From the NCBI GenBank assembly GCA_009781395.1, contig WQYG01000012.1:1-33539 (forward strand): DNA of 33,539 bases, in the 5' to 3' direction. Positions within the stretch are counted from its first letter, which is position 1. Each line of letters begins with the position of its first letter. Under the pieces are notes generated by a model that was given only the letters and a program-made list of their open reading frames with translations, ran no database searches and was not told the origin of the DNA. The translations under genes were made by a program, and so were the position numbers. This document shows positions 1 through 9,697 of this stretch, piece after piece. Source of the stretch: Candidatus Bathycorpusculum sp. Its GTDB lineage: Archaea > Thermoproteota > Bathyarchaeia > Bathyarchaeales > Bathycorpusculaceae.

Positions 1-107
1 GAGGTCATGTTGCCTCAAAAAAACGTTCGGTGTTTCTTCCAACCATCCATAGTTAAAAGTAATAGGGCAAAAAGGCTCTTTCCATTGCACTTCAATGAAA
101 ACTCATT

Positions 108-287
108 TTATAAAATTTGTTTGAGTTCGGCGTTTTCTTTGACAAGTAAGTTTAGAATGGTATTAAATTGGGTTAATAGATCGTTGATGCGTATATTCAG
201 CAGAGCAAGGGCTTCTTGAACTTGCAAAGACATATTAGGTTTAAGCTGTGCTGTTTGTGTGGGTTCAGGCGTTATTTTTTCATTCAT
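108..287 (-). CDS. small hypothetical protein (59 aa, coiled-coil-like; MNEKITPEPTQTAQLKPNMSLQVQEALALLNIRINDLLTQFNTILNLLVKENAELKQIL)
   Basis: Manual minus-strand translation from ATG (287) to TAA (108-110). It is below the 60 aa cutoff of the ORF track. Leucine-rich amphipathic C-terminal half. Confidence 0.4.
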   Translation of the reverse strand: MNEKITPEPTQTAQLKPNMSLQVQEALALLNIRINDLLTQFNTILNLLVKENAELKQIL

Positions 288-327
288 TCTGTTTTCATCT
301 CATTTAAATAAAAAAGTGTGTTGTGGA

Positions 328-680
328 TTATTGGGTTTTGGATATTGCTATCCAGTTTACTGTAATGTTACCAATTTGTTCTTGTATAGTACATAGGTTG
401 TTGTTTGAAGACATTGGACCAGTGTATACAAGGTTTTCATTTGTATAGTCACCCGAATTGGCTTGTATCATTGAACCACCTGCATGTACGGGATTACCGT
501 TGCCATCACGCAGACATATAGCACGAACATGCGAAGGCACAGAACTGCCAATTGGAGTTGATGTTTCCCCATTACCCGTATTAGCATACCAATCACTAAA
601 CTGGTGATCATGACCTGCATTTGAAAAGGTATATTTGTTTTCAGTATTAGTTTGAGTTACATTATGGTTATGCTTGTGGT
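328..680 (-). pseudogene. open frame without a good start codon: ...HNHNVTQTNTENKYTFSNAGHDHQFSDWYANTGNGETSTPIGSSVPSHVRAICLRDGNG...NITVNWIAISKTQ; possible 5'-truncated extracellular/tail-fibre-like protein
   Basis: The minus frame stays open well upstream of the GTG at 540 used in the ORF track, with protein-like composition. No ATG/GTG/TTG was seen upstream before it runs antiphase into the PPAT gene. The 5' boundary is approximate. Confidence 0.3.
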
Positions 681-1190
681 TTATTTTTGGGGTTGGTTTT
701 GTTTTATTAGGTGGCCTTCTTTGTCTATTTCGTTGGCGCGGATGCGTGTTGTGGATATGGGGGTTTTGTTTTCTGCGGGGACTAGGTTGATTTTTACTAT
801 GTGTAGGGGGGGTAGGTTGGTTTGGAGGCGTTTTTTGTTGATGGTTTCTGCGGTTTTTATGGTTTCTTGGCTTACTATTAGGGCGTCTAGGTTGGTTGTT
901 TGGTTTAGGGTTAGGCCGTAGGGGGTGTGGAGGGGGGAGATTTCGAATCGGTTTTTGAATTCAGGGGTTTTTAGAAAGTTTGTCAAGTCGGTTAGTCGTT
1001 CGTTGTAGGGGGCGACTTTGTGGGTTTTTTGTAGTTGTAGGACGAATTCGTCGCTGGTTAATCCAATATATACATAGTTGCCTACTTCGAAGGCTTTGTT
1101 TAGTAGGGTTTTGTGACCTTTGTGTAGTTTGTCAAAGGTTCCGCCGACTGCGACATTTTTAAAGGGTTGCTTTATCATCATTTTTACCAT
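681..1190 (-). CDS. coaD: archaeal-type pantetheine-phosphate adenylyltransferase (PPAT)
   Basis: N-terminal nucleotidyltransferase motif VAVGGTFDKLHKGHKTLLNKAF and the ISTTRIR motif near the C-terminus. Adjacent to pantoate kinase. Confidence 0.9.
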   Translation of the reverse strand: MVKMMIKQPFKNVAVGGTFDKLHKGHKTLLNKAFEVGNYVYIGLTSDEFVLQLQKTHKVAPYNERLTDLTNFLKTPEFKNRFEISPLHTPYGLTLNQTTNLDALIVSQETIKTAETINKKRLQTNLPPLHIVKINLVPAENKTPISTTRIRANEIDKEGHLIKQNQPQK

Positions 1191-2166
1191 TATCGTTGTC
1201 GTTGTTATTGTTGTTTTTGTTGTTGGTTAGTCTGGCTCCTTGGGGGTCTATTTTGCAGCATAGTACTTGGTTTTTTGGTAGGATTTGTTTGAAGGCTTCT
1301 GTTACTTTTGGGGCGTTTTCTTTTAGGACTATTGCGTGGACGGCTTCGCCTATCATGTTTTGTGTAGCGCCAATAGCTCCTGCGTTGATAGCTAATTGTA
1401 CAAGTTTGTGTACTTGTTTAGTGGCAAAGCCGGTTTTTTGGGCAAATAGCCAGCAGCATTCTAAAAAATTTTCTACACTGGGTTTTTCTAAAATTTTTGT
1501 TAGTGTTTGTCTGCCATAGTGGTTAATTTGGTCATTATTGTTTTTGGAGGAGGAGGGGGATAGGCAGGTTTTAGGAAGGTTGGAGTTGTAAAAGCCGGCT
1601 ACTAGGACGTAGTTGGGGTTGAGGGGTATGCGGTCAATTTTACATATGCCGGGTGCGCCGGGTTTGGTTACAAGGATTAGTCCGCCTCCAACAGATAAAG
1701 AGCTAACTGTGCCTAGGCCTGTTTGAGATTGGATTTCAGCTAGATGTGCAATTTGGCCGATTTGGTTGTAGGTTAAAGGTAGATTTAAGACTTCTTTTAG
1801 GGCTAAGCCTGTTGTTAAAGCTCCTCCGGCGCTAGTTCCAAAGCCCATGCTTATAGGTATGTCAATTTGATGTTCCACTAGTACTGTAAATTTTTGGGAG
1901 GTTTGGTTAAGGATTGTTTGGGTTACATTTTGGGTAACTTTAGCTTCAGGGGCAATTTTGTTGTTTATGGTAATTTGAATGCTGTTTTCTAGAGCAGGTT
2001 TAATGCTGACTTTGGTGTGAACGCCATGTTGAAGGCCAAAACCGCCGCCTGTGGCGCCTACATGTTGTAGGTTAGTGATAGGAGTTCCGTTTGGGTTAGT
2101 TTGGAAAATTTCAAAAAAGCTAGATATGGCGCCGGGTGCGAATGCTTTAGCGGTTTTTTTGGTCAA
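1159..2166 (-). CDS. pantoate kinase (archaeal GHMP-family CoA biosynthesis kinase)
   Basis: Starts AKAFAPGAISSFFEI, with GHMP motif PISMGFGTSAGGALTTGLAL. Overlaps PPAT by 32 nt. Confidence 0.85.
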   Translation of the reverse strand: MTKKTAKAFAPGAISSFFEIFQTNPNGTPITNLQHVGATGGGFGLQHGVHTKVSIKPALENSIQITINNKIAPEAKVTQNVTQTILNQTSQKFTVLVEHQIDIPISMGFGTSAGGALTTGLALKEVLNLPLTYNQIGQIAHLAEIQSQTGLGTVSSLSVGGGLILVTKPGAPGICKIDRIPLNPNYVLVAGFYNSNLPKTCLSPSSSKNNNDQINHYGRQTLTKILEKPSVENFLECCWLFAQKTGFATKQVHKLVQLAINAGAIGATQNMIGEAVHAIVLKENAPKVTEAFKQILPKNQVLCCKIDPQGARLTNNKNNNNNDNDNGKNDDKATL

Positions 2167-2953
2167 CGGTTTCGCCTTTTTTTAGGGGTTTATTTTGGTG
2201 TTGTAGTGTTGGGAAAGCGTTTTGGATAGCTTTAATTATAGGGGGTCCGGCTATCAAAAGGAAGGGGATTTCAGTGGCTATAGTCCAGACAAATATGGGT
2301 AAAATAAAAATGGCTGTTAGAGGGTTGCCGCCGTCGATTGATATGATTGATAAGAATAAGGGGCTTACAAGCCATACGGTTACGGAAAGCAAAAAACCGC
2401 CGGCGATTTGTCCAACTATGGCGCCTATAGCATAACTTCGCCATTCTTTCCAACGTATGGAAACAAGAGTAATAGTGCCTAAGCTTACAAGCACGGTTAA
2501 TATGAAAGCAATTAAAAATATTCTAGTTGATAGGCCGCCAGTCCAAATAGACATGGCAGTTATAGCAGAGGGGTTAGAGAGTAAGGCTATCAAAGAAATG
2601 GATAGGCCTATGGTTGCTAAAGATACGCAGGTTAGGGCTTGTTTTAAACTAATGTTTTTAGTGTATAGGTAGCCTATTAGGAAGAATAAAACAAAATTTG
2701 CCGGAACGCCTGCTGTTAAGCTTAAGGCGGGGTTTCCGTGTACAAATATGTCGCGTATGAATATGCCTATTGCGCCGCTTATGCCGCCAACCCATGGACC
2801 GTAGAGGGCTGCAAAAACTGCAGGTATGATTACGGCGGGAAGAAAGCCTATGCCGTAAAAACTTATAAAACCGGTTAGGTATCCGGCTATGGCGTAGAGA
2901 GCAGAGCAAATGCTTATTACAGCAAGATCTTGGGTTGAAAGTTTGATTTTCAA
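2147..2953 (-). CDS. ECF-type transporter substrate-binding (S component) family membrane protein
   Basis: Multi-TM protein, MKIKLSTQDLAVISICSALYAIAGYLTGF... with a Gly/Pro-rich conserved N-terminal half typical of ECF S components. Overlaps the pantoate kinase start. Confidence 0.65.
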   Translation of the reverse strand: MKIKLSTQDLAVISICSALYAIAGYLTGFISFYGIGFLPAVIIPAVFAALYGPWVGGISGAIGIFIRDIFVHGNPALSLTAGVPANFVLFFLIGYLYTKNISLKQALTCVSLATIGLSISLIALLSNPSAITAMSIWTGGLSTRIFLIAFILTVLVSLGTITLVSIRWKEWRSYAIGAIVGQIAGGFLLSVTVWLVSPLFLSIISIDGGNPLTAIFILPIFVWTIATEIPFLLIAGPPIIKAIQNAFPTLQHQNKPLKKGETVDQKNR

Positions 2954-3361
2954 TCTTTGTTATTCCTTAAACTTGAGTTTAACTTTTAAAAGATGTAAAC
3001 CAAATAAGTATTTCGTTTATAATGTTTAAACATGTTTAAACATAACAAGCAGAAAACAAACACCAAAACACACAACAACCAACCAACCAACAACCCGCCT
3101 ACAACAAAAACACAACACACAATTGTCACATAAAAAATACAACACACTTTAAAACAACCAACAATTGACAGTTAATACAAAACAGAACACACCACCACAA
3201 TAAGAAATAGCTAACCAGATTTAACGCACCCAACAACTAAATAAAAAACACTAACCTCTTGATTGTATTCCCACTAGCATCCATCAAACAACAACAGAAT
3301 TACCCTTTAAAAACAAAAAAAGCAAAAAAAATAAAAATAAGCAACTAGCACTATGAAACGG

Positions 3362-3721
3362 TTACTTTTTATGACGTTTTATGCGATCCTGACGTTGAGT
3401 CTTCTTACGCCAATCCTTCTTACGTTGAGTCTGCATAGTAAAACGTTCCTGCCTAGGCACGTCAAGCTTACGGAAGGGAGACACTTCACGATAAAAAGTC
3501 TCATAACTCATTTTATTATCCTTTAAATCCAAAATAAACTGATTTAACTCCTCTTTTGTCTCACTATCACTAGTTCTATCAAAAGCTTCAACATACACAG
3601 AATACGCTGCATGGAACTGAAAATTTTCGGGATCATCAATTTCAAGTTTTTCAGGGGTTTGTGAATTTTTCTCGTAAGGTTGTTCAGTCATTCTATTTTC
3701 CCAAGTATTTACAATCAACAT
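3362..3721 (-). CDS. conserved-looking hypothetical protein, basic C-terminus (start may be internal, MTEQPYEKN...)
   Basis: Long ORF with balanced composition: IDDPENFQFHAAYSVYVEAFDRTSDSETKEELNQFILDLKDNKMSYETFYREV..., ending RKKDWRKKTQRQDRIKRHKK. Confidence 0.55.
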   Translation of the reverse strand: MLIVNTWENRMTEQPYEKNSQTPEKLEIDDPENFQFHAAYSVYVEAFDRTSDSETKEELNQFILDLKDNKMSYETFYREVSPFRKLDVPRQERFTMQTQRKKDWRKKTQRQDRIKRHKK

Positions 3722-4011
3722 GTTACCTTACACCCTTTTATAAGTGTGCCTACAAAAAACAAAAACCCACAAACCAAACCCCATTAAACCAAAACAAACA
3801 CAAAAACACAAACAACCCCACCCACCCCAACAAAAACACAAAACAAAAACACAAACTCATAAAAAATAACGCCCTAAAGAATAATAGTAAAACAAAAAAA
3901 CCTATGAAAATACAAAACACCCTTTCTCTAAAAACAACAAACTTTACCATTGACAACAAACAAAAAACATAAACCAACACAACTGGAAGATAAATGTAAT
4001 TTCTAAACAGA

Positions 4012-4128
4012 CTACCGTTTAACACATTGCCTTAAAACAGCATCAAAACGATTTGTATCACCATAATCACAGTTTTTACAATCATTTCCACTATCTTGAC
4101 CAAAAGGACAACCTTTTAAATCAGCCAT
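4012..4128 (-). CDS. 38-aa Cys-rich small protein MADLKGCPFGQDSGNDCKNCDYGDTNRFDAVLRQCVKR
   Basis: Manual translation from ATG (4128-4126) to TAG (4014-4012), with SD-like GGTGA about 10 nt upstream. Four Cys spaced C-x9-C-x2-C-x14-C. Below the ORF-track cutoff. Confidence 0.5.
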   Translation of the reverse strand: MADLKGCPFGQDSGNDCKNCDYGDTNRFDAVLRQCVKR

Positions 4129-4296
4129 AACATTTTTCACCAAACACCTACAAGACAACCATTATATAAAAATTACCCCATTTCACAACAAGATTTACCC
4201 AAATCAGAACATTTTAACTCAAACGTTCAAATTTTTAAAGCAAAAAACACAACAAACAACATAACAAACTAGACACAAAAACATAATTGAACAGGA

Positions 4297-4369
4297 TAGT
4301 CCAGAAGAGATTCGAACTCTTGTCAAGGGCTCCAGAGGCCCCTATGCTTGACCACTACACCACTGGACT
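4297..4369 (-). tRNA. tRNA-Gln (anticodon CTG)
   Basis: Minus strand AGTCCAG TG GTGT..GCAT A GGGGC CTCTGGA GCCCT .. AAGAG TTCGAAT CTCTT CTGGACT A. All four arms fold, the anticodon loop is CT-CTG-GA, and CCA is not encoded. Confidence 0.93.
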
Positions 4370-4956
4370 TTATGTTAGTATTACGTAGTTGAAATCCTGC
4401 ATTATAACTTTACCGTTCTAGTTAAACACCAAACAAGCTAAAACTCAGCAACATAATCATCAAACACATACACTGCTAAACGGGGTTTTTGATATTTGTG
4501 TGGGTAACTGTAGAGAATATTTATGTGAAGGCTATGTCGGTTTGTAGGAATTATTTGGGGATAGACCTTATTTTGCTGGCAGACGGGAGAGCAATAACTT
4601 GTAGAAAACTGTCAATTAAGAGAGTGTTTGAAAATAATTTTATATTTATGAGAATTTACAATAATTAGATAGTTTTCATTAATAATTTCATCGCGTAACT
4701 TTTTTTGTAGGGTTTATTTCCAATCATCTCAAGTTTTAGAGTGTTACAATAGCTAATTGTTCAATTTGAAAGCTGGATTATCTGTTGAATCTATTATTTT
4801 TCAAGGGTTATTCAACAGTTCTTTATGGCGGAGAATTTTGTTACTCATATAAAAGCAGGTTATTTTATCGTATGTTTGAACAGTATCAAATTTTTGCTCA
4901 AGTCTTGAGTTTTTGAAGATAGTTTGTAGTAAAATTTAAAGAATGTTTTTATTTAA

Positions 4957-5934
4957 ATGATGGTAATGGTTTGGTTAAAGGTGAAAATTTGCATGGGTAA
5001 AGGTTCAGGTTACGGAAAAGTGATTTTGTTTGGTGAGCATTTTGTGGTTCATGGCGTGGCTGGAATAGTTTCGGCTATTGATTCGTCAACAGATGCTATA
5101 GTGTCAAAAGGTGAAAGTGGTCTTGTTGTTAAAGATGATCGTAAAACTGCGAAGGGTTATAGTGAGGAGAAGCGGCTTCAGCAGATAGAGTCTATTGAGC
5201 GTATGTTGAAGGCTATGGATCTTGATCCTAAATTGCCTTTGGATATTTGGATAGGTGGGAGTCTTCCGGGGTTTAGTGGTTTAGGGGCTTCGGCGGCTAG
5301 TAGTGTTGCTATTGCGCGGGCGATTAATGAAGAGTTTGGTTTGAATCTGTCTAATGAGAAAATTAATCAGGTTGCTTATGAAGCAGAAATTGCGTATGCG
5401 GGTAATCCAAGTGGTATTGATAATACTGCGGCAACATATGGCGGTTTGATGTGGTTTAAAAAGGATTCCACAGGTGGACCTGATCTTGTTGAGCGTTTAA
5501 AAATTCAGATGCCTATTGAAATTGTAATTTGTAGTACAGGCAAAGTTGCTAATACTAAAGCTATGGTTGAAGGGGTTGCTGAACGTAAAAAGGCTAATCC
5601 GGCCAAGTATGAGCCTTTGTTTAGTCAAGCCGGAGATCTAACTGTTGCAGGGCGTAGTGCACTTGAAGCAGGCAAGTTGGAAAAGGTTGGTGAGCTTATG
5701 AATGAAAATCATAGGATTTTACAGGAGATTGGGGTTTCTAGTGTAGAGCTTGATTATCTTGTTGATGTAGCTCGTAAGCAAGGGGCTATAGGAGCTAAAC
5801 TTACAGGTGGTGGAGGGGGAGGTTGTATGGTTGCATTAACTCCTGGCAAAGATTTGCAAGAAAAAGTTGCCAATGCTTTTAGAGCTGAAGGGCTTGAGGT
5901 TTTAGCTACAAAAATCGGGGTTATAGCCCGTTAA
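4957..5934 (+). CDS. mvk: mevalonate kinase (start probably the internal ATG at 4993, MGKGSGYGKVILFGEH)
   Basis: GHMP kinase motifs: GKVILFGEHFVVHG, SLPGFSGLGASAASSVAIARA, GAKLTGGGGGGCMVAL. Confidence 0.92.
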   Translation: MMVMVWLKVKICMGKGSGYGKVILFGEHFVVHGVAGIVSAIDSSTDAIVSKGESGLVVKDDRKTAKGYSEEKRLQQIESIERMLKAMDLDPKLPLDIWIGGSLPGFSGLGASAASSVAIARAINEEFGLNLSNEKINQVAYEAEIAYAGNPSGIDNTAATYGGLMWFKKDSTGGPDLVERLKIQMPIEIVICSTGKVANTKAMVEGVAERKKANPAKYEPLFSQAGDLTVAGRSALEAGKLEKVGELMNENHRILQEIGVSSVELDYLVDVARKQGAIGAKLTGGGGGGCMVALTPGKDLQEKVANAFRAEGLEVLATKIGVIAR

Positions 5935-6013
5935 ACATTTTTTTTCTTTTTAACGTGTTAATGTTTTATTTTTGGTTAGTATTTGTTTGGTTTGGATTTG
6001 TGTTTTTTAAAAG

Positions 6014-7405
6014 TTGAAAGTGGTAGGGTTTTCCAAAAGCTATAAACGGGAACTGCTGTTTATTTTTATTTTTAGGCGAAAGAATTTGGATTTAAGAAGT
6101 TTCATTGAGTCACTTAAGAAAAGTGGCGAGTTAACAAATATTACAGAGTCAGTTTCCGTGGAGTATGAGTTGGCAGGTATAATTAATGCGTTAGGGGAAA
6201 AACCTGTTTTTTTTGAGAATGTTAAAGAAGCGGCTGTTCCGGTTGTTGCAGGGTTGGTTTCGTCTAAAGAGCTTATTTGTCGTTCACTTGGTATAACCAA
6301 AGAGCAATTGTTGCCAAAGCTTTCCTTAGCTATTGATAAACCCATTGAACCAAACTTGGTAGAGGAAGCGGTTTGTCAAGAAGTTGTATACGTAAATGAT
6401 GATGTTGATTTAACAAAGTTGCCAATTATGCGGTATACGGATAAGGATGGGGGGAAATATGTTGCTTCAGCGGTTTCTATAATTAAAGATCCTCAAACAG
6501 GTCAGCGGAACATGTGTTTTCATCGGCTTTTGCTTAAAGATAAAAATCATTTTGTTGCCCGTATAGTTGAAAATCGTGGAACAGATAGTGCGTTAAAGAA
6601 AGCTGGAGGAGAGTTAGATATTGCTATATGTGTGGGTAATTCTACGGCTGTTCTTCTTGCAGCGGCTACTTCGCTTCCAACAGGTGTTGATGAGTTAGGT
6701 ATGGCTAATGCTCTTGAAAAAACAGATCTAGTTAAATGTAAAACGGTGGATCTTGAAGTTCCGGCTGAGTCTGAATTTGTGTTTGAAGGCAAAATTATTA
6801 ATGAGAAAGCCACTGAGGGGCCTTTTCTTGATTTAACAGGTGTAGTTGACCGTATACGTCAGCAACCGGTAATTGAAATTAAATGTGTGACTCATCGTAA
6901 AAATCCAATTTATCAAACTATTTTAGCGGGTAAAAATGAGCACAAGTTTTTGATGGGTATGCCTAAGGAGCCTACAATTTACAATGAAGTAAATAAGGTG
7001 TGTCAATGTAAGGATGTTTACATCACGCCGGGAGGTTGTAGTTGGTTGCATGCGGTGGTGCAAATTCGTAAGACTCATGCAGATGATGGTAGGAAAGCTA
7101 TTTTGGCTGCGTTTGAAGGGCATAAATCTTTGAAACATATAGTTGTTGTAGAGGAGGACATTAACATTTATGACCCTCATGATGTTGAGTGGGCAATTTC
7201 AACACGGTTTCAAGCGGATAGAAATCTAGTTGTGTTGTCAAATCAGCCGGGATCTAGTCTTGATCCTTCAGGTGATCTCTCAGAGGGTAAAAAGGCTACA
7301 ACTGCCAAAGCAGGACTAGATGCAACAACCCCAATTGTGACCACCGGAAAAGGTTTCAAAAAAGAAGACTATATCAAAGTGGATCTAAACAAATATTGTA
7401 AATAA
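6014..7405 (+). CDS. UbiD-family decarboxylase (predicted trans-anhydromevalonate 5-phosphate decarboxylase)
   Basis: UbiD-like sequence (LDLRSFIESLKKSGELTNI..., TDKDGGKYVASAVSIIKDP, HADDGRKAILAAF, EEDINIYDPHDVEWAISTRFQADR). Located between MVK and AcnX. True start is probably near 6085. Confidence 0.88.
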   Translation: MKVVGFSKSYKRELLFIFIFRRKNLDLRSFIESLKKSGELTNITESVSVEYELAGIINALGEKPVFFENVKEAAVPVVAGLVSSKELICRSLGITKEQLLPKLSLAIDKPIEPNLVEEAVCQEVVYVNDDVDLTKLPIMRYTDKDGGKYVASAVSIIKDPQTGQRNMCFHRLLLKDKNHFVARIVENRGTDSALKKAGGELDIAICVGNSTAVLLAAATSLPTGVDELGMANALEKTDLVKCKTVDLEVPAESEFVFEGKIINEKATEGPFLDLTGVVDRIRQQPVIEIKCVTHRKNPIYQTILAGKNEHKFLMGMPKEPTIYNEVNKVCQCKDVYITPGGCSWLHAVVQIRKTHADDGRKAILAAFEGHKSLKHIVVVEEDINIYDPHDVEWAISTRFQADRNLVVLSNQPGSSLDPSGDLSEGKKATTAKAGLDATTPIVTTGKGFKKEDYIKVDLNKYCK

Positions 7406-7411
7406 ATAAGG

Positions 7412-8641
7412 ATGATGAAGGCGAGGAGTAATAGTAGTATGGAGTTAACTAAGCAAGAACAGGCAATGTTAGACGGTAAGGAAGGCTATGCTGTACGTAA
7501 AAGCATGGAAATCCTAGTTGCTTTAGGTGAAATTTTTGATGCAAAAAACTTGATTGATGTGGGTAGTGTTCAAGTTGCGGGGGTTTCGTATCATAATTTG
7601 GGTGATGCGGGTTTAGAGTTTTTGGATTCTCTTGCAAAGGATGGTAAAGTTAGGGTTTTAACTACGCTTAATCCGGCAGGTATGGATCTTGAGAATTGGC
7701 AGCAATTGGGCATAACTGCAGAGTTTGCGGAAAAGCAGAATCTGGTTATTGATGCTTTTCAACGTATGGGCATACTGGTTAGTTGTACTTGTACGCCGTA
7801 TCTTATTGGGAATCTTCCTTTGTATGGGGAGCATATTGCGTGGTCTGAGAGCAGTGCTGTAACGTTTGCTAACTCTGTTTTAGGGGCACGTACAAACCGG
7901 GAAGGGGGGCCGTCAGCTTTAGCAGCTGCATTTGTAGGTAAAACGCCTTGTTATGGTTTGCATCTTGATGAAAACCGTGTGCCGGAGGTGCATGTTCAAG
8001 TTGAAACAGAACTCTCCAAACTGTCAGATTGGGGAGCGTTAGGTTATGCTGTGGGTAAGAAAGCTGAAAATCAGATTCCATACTTAACAGGTATCAAAAC
8101 AGCTCAACTTGATGAACTGAAAAGTTTTTGTGCTTCAACAGTTACTTATGGCACTAAACCCTTATTTTACATAAAAGGCATAACGCCCGGTGCAGATAAG
8201 CAAGTTCAACCTAAAGAGACTGTTACAATTAAAGCAGAGGACATAAAAAACGCGTATGATAGCATTAATGATAATGTTGAAGAAATTGATTTTGTATGTG
8301 TTGGTTGTCCTCATTGTTCAATTAAAGAAATTCAAGAAATCGCAGATTTAATTGAGGGTAAAAAGGTTAAAGGGGACGTAGAGTTGTGGGTGGCAACTTC
8401 TCGAACAGTTAAGCATCTGGCAGATAAACGGGGTTACACAGCAATTATTGAGGCTGCGGGAGGTAAATTTGCATGTGACACCTGTATGGCAGTTGCACCT
8501 CTAAAAGGCAGATTCAAAGCTTTAGCAACTACCTCAGCTAAGGGTTGTTTTTATTCAAGACATAATCTTATGAAAACTAAAATGGGCAGCATGAAAGAAT
8601 GTATTAAAGCAGCGGTGAGTGGAAAATGGAACAGCAATTAA
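7412..8641 (+). CDS. aconitase X large/catalytic subunit (predicted phosphomevalonate dehydratase large subunit)
   Basis: AcnX domain with VSCTCTPYLIGNLPLYGEHIAWSESSAVTFANSVLGARTNREGGPSAL and FVCVGCPHCSIKEI. Overlaps the small-subunit gene. Confidence 0.92.
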   Translation: MMKARSNSSMELTKQEQAMLDGKEGYAVRKSMEILVALGEIFDAKNLIDVGSVQVAGVSYHNLGDAGLEFLDSLAKDGKVRVLTTLNPAGMDLENWQQLGITAEFAEKQNLVIDAFQRMGILVSCTCTPYLIGNLPLYGEHIAWSESSAVTFANSVLGARTNREGGPSALAAAFVGKTPCYGLHLDENRVPEVHVQVETELSKLSDWGALGYAVGKKAENQIPYLTGIKTAQLDELKSFCASTVTYGTKPLFYIKGITPGADKQVQPKETVTIKAEDIKNAYDSINDNVEEIDFVCVGCPHCSIKEIQEIADLIEGKKVKGDVELWVATSRTVKHLADKRGYTAIIEAAGGKFACDTCMAVAPLKGRFKALATTSAKGCFYSRHNLMKTKMGSMKECIKAAVSGKWNSN

Positions 8642-9021
8642 AAGGAAGAATAATTTATAAAGGAAAAGCCGAAGGCGAAGCTCTAGTTACCAATATGCCT
8701 ATAAGCTTCTTTGGCGGCGTAGACCCCAACACAGGTATAGTACTTGAAAAAGGCCACGAACTAGAAGGCCTAAGCGTCAAAAATAAAATTTTAGTATTCC
8801 CTCAAGGCAAAGGCAGCACTGTAGGCAGCTACACCCTATACCGTATGAAGAAAAACAACACAGCCCCCCTAGGCATGATAAACAAGGAAACCGAAACCAT
8901 CGTCGCAGTCGGCGCCATCATAAGCGAAATCCCCTTCATAGACAAAATAGACACCACAAAAATCAAAACAGGCAACAAAATCACCATAGAAAACGAAAAC
9001 ATACACATAATAACACACTAA
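8626..9021 (+). CDS. aconitase X small/swivel subunit, DUF126 (predicted phosphomevalonate dehydratase small subunit)
   Basis: KGRIIYKGKAEGEALVTNMPISFFGGVDPNTG...VFPQGKGSTVGSYTLYRM is characteristic of DUF126/AcnX swivel. Overlaps the large subunit by 16 nt. Confidence 0.92.
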   Translation: MEQQLKGRIIYKGKAEGEALVTNMPISFFGGVDPNTGIVLEKGHELEGLSVKNKILVFPQGKGSTVGSYTLYRMKKNNTAPLGMINKETETIVAVGAIISEIPFIDKIDTTKIKTGNKITIENENIHIITH

Positions 9022-9697
9022 CCACCCTCCTCCTCTTCAACCCCACATATACCACACCACAAACAAACAAATCCTTACAAACTAAAACCCTCAAAAAAAA
9101 TACATAGCCACATCAGAGTTTAACCTCCATAACGACATAAACACTGTTTGTTTGAAACCATTTTTCAATTAACACCCATAATAACACGTTCATTAATAGA
9201 GTAACCTTGTTTCTTTGAACTCTTAAAAACAGGACATAAACAAATTACACCTACAACACCCTTACAAACATTGAAAATTAAAAAACCATATTTTTCAACC
9301 CCACCACAATCACCTCAACTCCAGATATAGATACAAAATTCCGCAGTGTTTTGCACATATAGTTTTTTACTGCACAGGTGTGCGTCAATTTTTCATGCGC
9401 TGATTTTATGTATGTGCAAATTATGTGCCACACACGAAAACAGCTAAAAGTATTAAAAAAATATCTCGACATATTTTTTATAACATACAGTTTTACGTAA
9501 ATAACTGGATTAACTTTTTAAAAAATAAATTTTATTAAAGGTTTTAATTCAGGATGTTGTATGTGTCAAAAAGTTGTAGAGTTTAAGAGGGAATAGGCGC
9601 GCTAACAAGACAAGTCTTACGATTATCTTGCAGCAGTATTCATTAAAACCTCACATTTATCGCTGAGGCACTACCACCCTAAAAAGATGATTGTTTG

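Noticed and set aside
652-1519. Plus-strand ORFs 652-921, 980-1162 and 1196-1519
   Set aside because: Antisense to well-supported PPAT and pantoate kinase genes, with W/R/V-biased composition from GT-rich DNA.
3661-4025. ORFs 3661-3972 (+) and 3750-4025 (-)
   Set aside because: Low-complexity K/N/T/Q or F/V/L/C strings arising from the AC-rich tract; no domain-like sequence.
4499-4670. Plus-strand 55-codon frame from GTG (VWVTVENIYVKAMSVCRNYLGIDLILLADGRAITCRK...)
   Set aside because: Short, no clear RBS, no recognisable motif; not distinguishable from chance.
9278-9472. Minus ORF 64 aa in the intergenic region after AcnX-S
   Set aside because: Cys/Phe-rich composition, no RBS or domain signal; probably chance.
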